Program-made: the position numbers and the translations under genes
Shown: positions 35,861-42,811 of the stretch, one piece after another
Position numbering within the stretch: the stretch's first letter is position 1
Layout of the letters: each line of letters starts with the position of its first letter
DNA from: Olivibacter domesticus
GTDB taxonomy: Bacteria; Bacteroidota; Bacteroidia; Sphingobacteriales; Sphingobacteriaceae
Assembly: GCF_900109575.1 (NCBI RefSeq)
Contig: NZ_FOAF01000004.1
Coordinates: 124,001-188,000 of the forward strand
Reading direction: 5' to 3'
Length of the DNA: 64,000 nucleotides
Notes under the pieces: generated by a model
What the model was told of the DNA's origin: nothing
Database searches by the model: none
Seen by the model: the letters and a program-made list of their open reading frames with translations, nothing else

Positions 35861-37228
35861 TTACCTTTCAACCAGATGCCAACCCTTAGGTTTGGTGAAG
35901 GCCCTTATTCCTTGATGAGACAGAGTAGCTCCGACACCAGAATGCTGTCTTCCACTCCATGGTAACGCAGCACTTACCCGATCGCAGCAGTTCCAATATC
36001 CAGACCCTACATTTAATTCTTTAAGAATCGCAACTGCCCGCTCTTGCTTGTCGGAATAGACTCCAGCTGTCAGGCCATAAGCGGTGTCCTGCATCAACTT
36101 CAGCGCTTCTTGATCATTTTTCACGCGCATAATCCCAATTATAGGACCGAAACTTTCTTCACGCATAAGCGTCATTTCATGTGTCACCTCCGTTAAGATG
36201 GTAGGTTCAAAATAAAAACCTGGCCTCTCCATCGCTTTTCCACCAAGAAGAAGTGTTGCTCCTTTTTCCAGCGCATCTTGTATTTGTTCTTGTAATACTC
36301 GTATATGTGATCCACGGGTAATCGGTCCGAAGTAAGTTCCCTCTTCGGTGGGATTTCCAATTTTCCAAGTTTTAACTTGATTAACAAAGGCTTCTAAATA
36401 GGCATCATATACCTGCTCATGTACATATATCCGCTCTACAGCACAACAACTTTGTCCATTATTATAAAATGCTCCATCAGCAGTGGCTTCCGCAACAGCC
36501 TTTATATTGGCGATATCTTCTGTAATATAAAGAGCATCTTTACCACCCAGCTCCAGTTGGCAGGGAACCATCCTAGGTGCTACTTGTTGGTATATGTATT
36601 TTCCTGTAACATATGAACCGGTAAAAAAATAACCATTAAGATCCATTGATAGCAAGTACTTTCCTACCTCTCCCGACCCGACAGCTATTTTAAAGGTATT
36701 TTCTGGAACGCCGGCCTCTTTTAGTAAACGATTAATCTGCATGCCCGTATTTGTAGCAAACTCAGACGGTTTATAGAATACCGCGTTGCCGGCTAATAAG
36801 GCTGGAACAAACACATTTACCCCAACAAGATAAGGGTAATTCCAAGCAGAGATATTAGCAACGACTCCTAAGGGTTCATAGCTGATTATTTCTTTTAAAG
36901 AACCTTCTACTCGCATAACTTCATCCGACAGGTATTTCTCCGCATTAGTTGTTAACCAAGTTATGCGTGCAATAGCACCATTGATTTCATTTTTAGCCTG
37001 TTGCAAGGGTTTACCGGTTTCTGTTGTTAAAATGTCAGCTAAAAAACTAATATTTTCTTTTAATAACTCTTTAAAACGTATTAGAATCTTCGTTCGTTCT
37101 TCCAGTGTTTTTTTTGCCCATAGTACTTGGCCGCTTTTTAACTGTTGATATTTTTCTTCCAAGCTGTCAACATGATCGTCTACTATTGTGGCAATTATTT
37201 CTTCTGTTGCTGGATTTATTACTTTCAT
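35861..37228 (-). CDS. NAD(P)-dependent aldehyde dehydrogenase
   Basis: This 455-residue member of the ALDH superfamily lies close to succinate-semialdehyde and gamma-glutamyl-aminoaldehyde dehydrogenases. Motifs are ISAWNYPYLVGVNVFVPAL, the FTGS nucleotide loop, the base Glu in QLELGGKD, and the catalytic Cys in FYNNGQSCCAVERIYV. EESFGPIIGIM follows. It is complete and has no signal peptide. In this operon it would oxidise the aldehyde made by the iron alcohol dehydrogenase two genes upstream. Alternatively it could oxidise lactaldehyde, which would feed LutABC directly downstream. Confidence 0.9.
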   Translation of the reverse strand: MKVINPATEEIIATIVDDHVDSLEEKYQQLKSGQVLWAKKTLEERTKILIRFKELLKENISFLADILTTETGKPLQQAKNEINGAIARITWLTTNAEKYLSDEVMRVEGSLKEIISYEPLGVVANISAWNYPYLVGVNVFVPALLAGNAVFYKPSEFATNTGMQINRLLKEAGVPENTFKIAVGSGEVGKYLLSMDLNGYFFTGSYVTGKYIYQQVAPRMVPCQLELGGKDALYITEDIANIKAVAEATADGAFYNNGQSCCAVERIYVHEQVYDAYLEAFVNQVKTWKIGNPTEEGTYFGPITRGSHIRVLQEQIQDALEKGATLLLGGKAMERPGFYFEPTILTEVTHEMTLMREESFGPIIGIMRVKNDQEALKLMQDTAYGLTAGVYSDKQERAVAILKELNVGSGYWNCCDRVSAALPWSGRQHSGVGATLSHQGIRAFTKPKGWHLVER

Positions 37229-37232
37229 TGTT

Positions 37233-37349
37233 GTTAAGTATCAAGATGTAAGACAAAAGTAGCAAAACGTTATTGGTTGTGAGTTACGAGTTGTGAGATT
37301 CGTAGAATTAATTAGCTAATTCGGTAATTGGCTAATCAGCTAATTACCA
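37233..37349. repeat. ten heptads and five octads between the amidotransferase and ALDH genes
   Basis: Heptads 37233-37302: GTTAAGT, ATCAAGA, TGTAAGA, CAAAAGT, AGCAAAA, CGTTATT, GGTTGTG, AGTTACG, AGTTGTG, AGATTCG. Octads 37303-37342: TAGAATTA, ATTAGCTA, ATTCGGTA, ATTGGCTA, ATCAGCTA, then ATTACCAT across the amidotransferase stop. This is the clearest example of the order stop, octads, heptads, start, with the heptads ending 4 bp from the ALDH ATG. Confidence 0.9.
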
Positions 37350-38039
37350 TATTGTTTCCAAAAAAGCCTCTCTTATGTTCTTCACAAAAGGACTGTTCAT
37401 ATCTTCCATCCTTTCGGGATGCCATTGAACCAAGCATAGGAAGGGTGCTTCAGCTGGATTCTTTCTTTCCAATGCTTCCACAACGCCATCCCGGGAGACA
37501 GCCGATGAGACTAAACCTTTTCCTATCTTATCCGCACTCTGATGATGCAAACTATTAATCATTCCCTCTGTGCAATCAACAACATCAAACAATTGAGATT
37601 GTTGATTCACATATACAATATGCTCGCTTAAGTTTCCATTCGGTAATTTTGCATGGTTAAATTTGCCCCATGAGGGTAGATCTGGAATTAAGGTTCCGCC
37701 AAAGAAAACGTTTACTAGCTGTAGGCCTCTGCATATCCCTAGAAGGGGTAGTTGTTCGGTTTGTACATGTTGCATAAGCGCTAGTTCGAAGTCATCCCGT
37801 CGCTCATCAAAATCAACCGGCATACAATAAGATAGATAATCTAGTTGATTATAATATCTGGGATGCACATCCTCTCCCCCTGTAAAAACCATCGCCTCAC
37901 ATTTTTTTACTTCTTCAAAATTATCAAGGCCATATCCTATGCGGATAACTTCTATATTTTCATCAGTTCCCTTTATCCAATTGGCATATAATTGGTACAT
38001 CCTTCCATCAGTCATTCCGATCTTTATTTTCTTCTGCAT
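37344..38039 (-). CDS. class I glutamine amidotransferase, gamma-glutamyl hydrolase type (PuuD-like)
   Basis: This 231-residue cytoplasmic hydrolase is of the peptidase C26 kind. The nucleophile lies in LLGICRGLQLVNVFFGG, and the His/Glu of the triad in QWHPERM near the end. FTGGEDVHPRYYN is the typical oxyanion region of the PuuD group. PuuD cleaves gamma-glutamyl-GABA to glutamate and GABA. Here the gene lies between an iron alcohol dehydrogenase and an aldehyde dehydrogenase, with a glutamine-synthetase-like ligase upstream. It would remove the glutamyl group at the end of such a pathway. Confidence 0.9.
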   Translation of the reverse strand: MQKKIKIGMTDGRMYQLYANWIKGTDENIEVIRIGYGLDNFEEVKKCEAMVFTGGEDVHPRYYNQLDYLSYCMPVDFDERRDDFELALMQHVQTEQLPLLGICRGLQLVNVFFGGTLIPDLPSWGKFNHAKLPNGNLSEHIVYVNQQSQLFDVVDCTEGMINSLHHQSADKIGKGLVSSAVSRDGVVEALERKNPAEAPFLCLVQWHPERMEDMNSPFVKNIREAFLETIW

Positions 38040-38052
38040 ACCTTCTTTTGTC

Positions 38053-38300
38053 GTTGTTGGTTGTTAGTTATTCGTTATTGGTTATTCGTTATTGATAGGT
38101 ATCGAAATAGCACAACCATTCCTAACCCGTCACCCCGAGCAAAGCCGAGGGGTCTCATCCTTATATAGTTATTAGCTGTGAGTTTGTTATGCGAATCAAA
38201 TGAAATAGTCTAAATTACTGATCATAGCCTAAACCGGATTTAAACTCAACGATTCAAAACTCAACTATTTAGCTACTCAACGATTCAACCATTTTAACTA
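38053..38300. repeat. heptads, REP-like insert and octads between ADH and amidotransferase genes
   Basis: Six exact heptads lie at 38053-38094 (GTTGTTG, GTTGTTA, GTTATTC, GTTATTG, GTTATTC, GTTATTG). Octads of the AACGATTC/AACTATTT kind lie from about 38245 to 38298, with one short and one long step. A different repeat (38129-38159) lies between them. The right end reaches the ADH stop. Confidence 0.85.
38129..38159. repeat. REP-like element
   Basis: GTCACCCCGAGCAAAGCCGA followed by GGGGTCTCATC resembles the dispersed 'GTCA..CGAG..GGTCT' repeats seen in many genomes, with ACCCC at 38132 able to pair with GGGGT at 38149. The G+C content is clearly above the surrounding DNA. Confidence 0.55.
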
Positions 38301-38301
38301 A

Positions 38302-39438
38302 TTATAACGCTTCCTCATATAGCCTCTTAAAGTCTGCCCTAGTTACCGGTTTCGGGTTATTGGGATGTGCAAAATCGGCTATTGCCAAATCAACCAATGT
38401 ATTGATGTGTTCGCTCCGCACGCCTATATGCCGCAGGTTTCTTGGAATCCCGATACGCTCATTCAGCTGAAATAAGTATTGCACAACCGCATCACCGTTC
38501 TCTTCTCGAAGTTCCAGCGCGCGGGCTATACGCCTAAACTTGTCTTCGTTATCTTTTAAATTAAAGGCCATACCATAGGGAATATTCACCGCATTTGCTA
38601 AGCCATGATGCGTATCAAGCAGGGAGGACAATGGGTGAGCAAGTGAATGTACAACTCCTAATCCTTTTTGAAATGCGATCGCACCCATCATAGAGGCAAC
38701 CAACATATTACTTCGTACACCTTCATCAGGCATGAGCACTGCTTTTTCGAGCGACTGTCCAATTAACCGTATCCCTTCTAGGGCAATCCCGTCGCAAATA
38801 GGATTTAGATTCTTTGCTAAAAAAGCCTCCATATTGTGCGTTAAAGCATCCATCCCAGTAGCGGCAGTTATGTGAGGAGGTAAATCCATTGTTAATAGAG
38901 GGTCTGCAAACACCACTTTGGCCATTAGTTTTGGTGAAAAAAGAATGCGTTTTTGATGTGTTTCGTCGTCCGCAATGATAGCACTTCTACCTACTTCACT
39001 ACCCGTTCCAGAAGTAGTTGGAACCGTGATAAAAGGAGGCACCTCATTTGTCACATAAACATCTCCTCCTATTAAATCATCATATTTAAATAGATCTTCA
39101 CGATGATTGATACGTAAAGCGATTGCTCGTGTAATATCCAAAGCCGCTCCGCCACCTATTCCAATAATACAATCCCGCGTCGTTTGATCCCAAACATCTG
39201 TGCCCTTATAAACATCCGATTTTACCGGATTTTTATGTGTATCGGAAAAAATTTCGACTTGTACCCCTTTTGATGTAAGATCGTTTACAATATCTTGAAA
39301 AAAAGGTAACTGCACAATTATCGAATCGGTTACAATTAACGGTTTGCTCAAACCGTTGCTCTTTAGATAAGCTGGTAATTCTTTTACCGCACCACAACCA
39401 AAACGAATGGTGGTTGGAATATTAAATTGATGAATCAT
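38302..39438 (-). CDS. iron-containing alcohol dehydrogenase
   Basis: This 378-residue member of the Fe-ADH family (PF00465) has the NAD loop GIGGGAALDITRAIALR and the TVPTTSGTGSEVGRSAII block. The metal ligands are in MDALTHNMEAFLAKN (Asp, His) and LGVVHSLAHPLSSLLDTHHG (His, His). The family includes FucO-type lactaldehyde/propanediol and butanol enzymes. Downstream of a glutamine-synthetase-like ligase it takes the place that an amine oxidase (PuuB) has in the putrescine pathway. That suggests the glutamylated substrate carries a hydroxyl group. Alternatively it could handle lactaldehyde from fucose. Confidence 0.92.
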   Translation of the reverse strand: MIHQFNIPTTIRFGCGAVKELPAYLKSNGLSKPLIVTDSIIVQLPFFQDIVNDLTSKGVQVEIFSDTHKNPVKSDVYKGTDVWDQTTRDCIIGIGGGAALDITRAIALRINHREDLFKYDDLIGGDVYVTNEVPPFITVPTTSGTGSEVGRSAIIADDETHQKRILFSPKLMAKVVFADPLLTMDLPPHITAATGMDALTHNMEAFLAKNLNPICDGIALEGIRLIGQSLEKAVLMPDEGVRSNMLVASMMGAIAFQKGLGVVHSLAHPLSSLLDTHHGLANAVNIPYGMAFNLKDNEDKFRRIARALELREENGDAVVQYLFQLNERIGIPRNLRHIGVRSEHINTLVDLAIADFAHPNNPKPVTRADFKRLYEEAL

Positions 39439-39442
39439 TTTT

Positions 39443-39659
39443 GTTGTTAGTTATTAGTTGCCCGTTGTGAGTACCCTTACCTTCTATATCCAACCTTCTA
39501 CGTTATTTAGTTGTTAGTTATTCATATTTAGTAGCGACGTTGCGAGCACCTCTCACCCTATACGTTCCGCCCTTTGCCTTATACCTTTCAGCTTTAAACT
39601 CTTTGCTTTTCGCTTCCTAAAACTTAGTACTTACAACTTATTACTTAAAGCCTCTTAAC
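39443..39659. repeat. spacer made almost wholly of 7-nt periodic sequence (31 steps)
   Basis: Starting at 39443 the sequence can be cut into 31 heptads without a phase change up to the glutamine-synthetase-like gene's stop. Examples are GTTGTTA, GTTATTA, GTTGCCC, GTTGTGA at the left, ACCTTTC, AGCTTTA, TGCTTTT, CGCTTCC in the middle, and TAGTACT, TACAACT, TATTACT at the right. The sequence theme changes every few units, but the step of seven persists. There are no octads here. Confidence 0.85.
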
Positions 39660-41023
39660 TATATTATCTCAAAATATCGTTTCAGTTCCCAGTCGGTTAC
39701 AGCTTTCGAAAATTGTTGCCATTCCCATTCGCGGCTGGAGCAAAAATGGTCGACGAAATTATCACCAAAAAGCTCTTTCGCGATGTCCGACTGCCTCATT
39801 TGCTTAGTTGCTTCATACAAATTTACCGGCAAAGTTCCATTTGAGTAATCCCGATAACCATTACCTACTGTAGCTGGCTGATCTAATGCGAGTTTGTTTT
39901 TGATTCCATACAGACCTGCTGCCAGACAAGCGGCAATAGCCAAGTAAGGATTTGTATCCGAACCTACAACCCTGGTTTCTATCCGGGATGACTTCTTTCC
40001 CGCTGATAAGACTCTCAAGGCTACCGTTCTATTATCCATACCCCATGTTAACGTAGTGGGTGCCCAAGCTCCTTCTACCAGTCGCTTGTAACTATTTACG
40101 GTCGGCGCAAACATCGGTAATATATGAGGTAGACAATATAATTGTCCGGCTACATATTGCCGCATAATTTCGCTCATTTTAGTTGGAGCATGACCTTCAA
40201 AAAATAAATTTGTCTCTGAATTTTTATCCCATAGACTTTGGTGTACATGTCCGCTGCAACCCGGTAAGTCGGCTCGCCACTTGGCCATAAATGAGGCGAC
40301 TATACCATGTTTATAAGCGATTTCCTTTACCGCAGTCTTGAATAATATAGCCCTATCAGCGGCTTCTAACGCCTCTGCATAAACAATAGCTGCCTCGTAA
40401 ACTCCTGGTCCCGTTTCAGTGTGTAAACCTTCGAGCGGTATCTCAAATTTAGCTAATAACTCAAATAAATCACTAAAGAATGCATTCTTTAAGGAGCTTC
40501 TTAATATGGAATAACCAAACATACCGGGAGTTAAAGGTTTTGGATCTTTGTAATCTTTCTGCGCTAATGTATCAGGCGTTTCTTCAAAGTTAAACCATTC
40601 AAATTCTTGTGAAAAGTAAGGTGTATAACCTAAGAGAGTGCATTCATTAATAACCTTCTTTAATAGCTGTCGTGGACAAACATAGGCACCTTCACCCTTA
40701 ATATCTAAAAAATCTCCCAAAAAAAAGGGGACATCATTTTCCCAGGGTATTTTACGAAAAGTGGAAAGATCTAGTTGTAGCGGCATATCCGGATAACCTG
40801 AATGCCAGCCGGTAAATTTCACATTATCGTAAGCTAAATCATGCGCATCCCATCCAAATACGACATCGCAAAAACCCAATTCACCTTTTAATACAGCATT
40901 GAATTTATCAACAGAAATATATTTCCCACGTAATACACCATCAATGTCAGAAGCTGCTAATTTTACTCTGCCAGCAGGATGTTGCGCTATATATTCTTTA
41001 ACTTGCTCTACTGTTATTTTCAT
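39659..41023 (-). CDS. glutamine synthetase family protein, probable gamma-glutamyl-amine ligase (PuuA/GlnA4-like)
   Basis: This 454-residue member of the GS fold has an N-terminal beta-grasp (AASDIDGVLRGKYISVDKF) and a C-terminal catalytic domain. Catalytic landmarks are FEWFNFEETP, the metal Glu in HTETGPGVYEAAI, the metal His in GCSGHVHQSLWD, and RIETRVVGSDTNPYLA. Sequences with this opening usually belong to the group that glutamylates amines (putrescine, ethanolamine, isopropylamine) with ATP rather than making glutamine. The start codon overlaps the permease stop by four bases (ATGA), so uptake and ligation are translationally coupled. Exact amine specificity is not readable. Confidence 0.88.
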   Translation of the reverse strand: MKITVEQVKEYIAQHPAGRVKLAASDIDGVLRGKYISVDKFNAVLKGELGFCDVVFGWDAHDLAYDNVKFTGWHSGYPDMPLQLDLSTFRKIPWENDVPFFLGDFLDIKGEGAYVCPRQLLKKVINECTLLGYTPYFSQEFEWFNFEETPDTLAQKDYKDPKPLTPGMFGYSILRSSLKNAFFSDLFELLAKFEIPLEGLHTETGPGVYEAAIVYAEALEAADRAILFKTAVKEIAYKHGIVASFMAKWRADLPGCSGHVHQSLWDKNSETNLFFEGHAPTKMSEIMRQYVAGQLYCLPHILPMFAPTVNSYKRLVEGAWAPTTLTWGMDNRTVALRVLSAGKKSSRIETRVVGSDTNPYLAIAACLAAGLYGIKNKLALDQPATVGNGYRDYSNGTLPVNLYEATKQMRQSDIAKELFGDNFVDHFCSSREWEWQQFSKAVTDWELKRYFEII

Positions 41024-42324
41024 CTTTTAATCACTTTAAATAAACCATAAGAAACTAAAATAATCATCAAGTAAATCGCCCCAACCTCCCAATTATATAT
41101 AAACATCGATACCAAGGAAATGATACCTACTGTTAGCACGATGATCGGAAATAAGGGGTAGGAGGGTACACGGAAAGGTCTATGTAAGTCGGGTTCTTTT
41201 TTTCTCAGTCTTATTAAGGCCACCATTGCAATCACATACAGCGTTAAGGCTCCAAAAACTGATAAGGTGATGATTTCACCTGTTTTTCCTGAAAGTAATG
41301 CCAATATCCCTACTGTCATATTACCCACGAGAGCATAGGCAGGCGTTTGAAACCTTTTTGAGATACCTCCCAAAAAAACCGGCATATTTTGCGCTTTCCC
41401 CATTTCGTAAGTCGATCGTCCTGCCGCCAATATCAGTCCATGAAAAGAAGCAACCAAACCAAATAAACCGACCGTTATAAGCAGGTGATACAAAATATGA
41501 TTATCGCCTGTGATCTGCGCCAATGCTAAAGGAAGAGGCGAATCGGACGTTTCACCGCTTGCACCATTACGAAAAACAATCGCCTCCCATCCTGCGACAC
41601 CAACCGATGAGGCAAAGACCAATATACAAAGCATTGCCAGGGTAAAAATGGCCCATCCGAATCCTTTCTTAATATCTCTTTGCGGGTTTTTAGTTTCCTC
41701 TGCTACATTGGCAATCCCTTCTATTCCTAGAAAAAACCATATAGCAAAGGGAATAGAAGCGAACGCTCCTGACCAACCATTTGGAAATGCATTATGCACT
41801 AGATTTTTTGCAGTAAAGTGAGGGGTCGCAATTCCGACAAACAGTAATAGCTCCCCCACAGCTAGCACCGTAATGATTATTTCAAATGTTGCAGCGGCTT
41901 TTATCCCAATAATATTTAATCCGGTAAATAGTATATAGGCGATAATCGCCGTTTGAATAATTGGCGCTTCTGGAAAGAATGCATTAAAATAGGCTCCGAT
42001 TGCAAAGGCAATGGCTGGAGGAGCAAACACAAATTCAACGGTTTGTGCAATCCCCGAAATAAAAGCAAGATCCTTTCCTAGTACCCTCCCTGCATAGTCA
42101 AATACACCGCCGGCTTTCGGAATAGCACAAGCTAGCTCTGTATAACTGAAGGTAAAAGTGATGTACATGAGCATTACCACAAAAGTTGCTATTGCCATGC
42201 CCAATGTCCCGCCCTTTTCCAAACCCAGGTTCCATCCAAAATACATCCCAGAGATAACATAGCCAACCCCTAAAGCCCATAAAGCAAATGGGGTAAGGGT
42301 CTTTTTTAACGTTGTAGTACTCAT
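41020..42324 (-). CDS. APC-family amino acid/amine permease (ethanolamine permease-like)
   Basis: This 434-residue inner-membrane transporter has about 12 hydrophobic helices. It begins LTPFALWALGVGYVISGMYF and contains the APC signatures YTELACAIPKAGGVFDYAGR, FFLGIEGIANVAEETKNPQR and FHGLILAAGRSTYEMGKA. The closest remembered group is the ethanolamine permease family within APC. It is the first gene of the minus-strand catabolic run and overlaps the ligase gene, which implies the imported compound is the ligase substrate. The promoter should lie within the 487-bp region upstream, but no consensus box was found. Confidence 0.88.
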   Translation of the reverse strand: MSTTTLKKTLTPFALWALGVGYVISGMYFGWNLGLEKGGTLGMAIATFVVMLMYITFTFSYTELACAIPKAGGVFDYAGRVLGKDLAFISGIAQTVEFVFAPPAIAFAIGAYFNAFFPEAPIIQTAIIAYILFTGLNIIGIKAAATFEIIITVLAVGELLLFVGIATPHFTAKNLVHNAFPNGWSGAFASIPFAIWFFLGIEGIANVAEETKNPQRDIKKGFGWAIFTLAMLCILVFASSVGVAGWEAIVFRNGASGETSDSPLPLALAQITGDNHILYHLLITVGLFGLVASFHGLILAAGRSTYEMGKAQNMPVFLGGISKRFQTPAYALVGNMTVGILALLSGKTGEIITLSVFGALTLYVIAMVALIRLRKKEPDLHRPFRVPSYPLFPIIVLTVGIISLVSMFIYNWEVGAIYLMIILVSYGLFKVIKR

Positions 42325-42811
42325 CCATTCATTCGGTTTAATGTTTAAACTGTTCCCCCACAGTTTTTATTGGTTTTGCCACTCTTTTGCTCAAGTCAGT
42401 TGTTCTTCGCGTGGAATGATTGTTAAATATAATAGAAAATATTGCTATATGTACCGAGATAAAAAAGTTAATATATAATTCTTACTTATTTCATCCGTAA
42501 ATAATTAGTTCGTTCATCTTTTACTTTTTAAGGCACTCATGAACCGCAAAGCGGTTTTTAATCCATCGGTCAGATGGAGCTTACCCTGTTTAAACCCCGA
42601 AGGGCTCATGAACACAAAGAATATTTAAAATCCGTGAATAAATTTACATTCCCCTGTGTGATGAATCCGCCAGTTGGCGGATAAACATGGACGGTTCATA
42701 GTCACTTTTTCATAACATTCTTATAAATAGTCTAATATTTTATACATTCGCTTTTTAGAGACTCGGCACCTTATTGTCTATATCAGAAATATTAAGGCTT
42801 AAACACTTTTT
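42325..42811. other. 487-bp divergent intergenic region with small inverted repeats
   Basis: No gene is seen. The region carries a hairpin AACCGC-AAA-GCGGTT at 42542-42556, another TCCGCC-AGTT-GGCGGA at 42666-42681, and ATGGACGGTTCATA at 42687-42700. That last sequence is repeated exactly at 22746-22759, upstream of a GH20 gene. These look like REP-type debris. The region must contain the promoters for both the permease operon and the M3 peptidase. Confidence 0.5.

Noticed and set aside
33316-39659. Spacer repeats as CRISPR arrays
   Set aside because: Units are 7-8 bases, degenerate and contiguous, with no constant repeat and no spacers; no cas gene is nearby.
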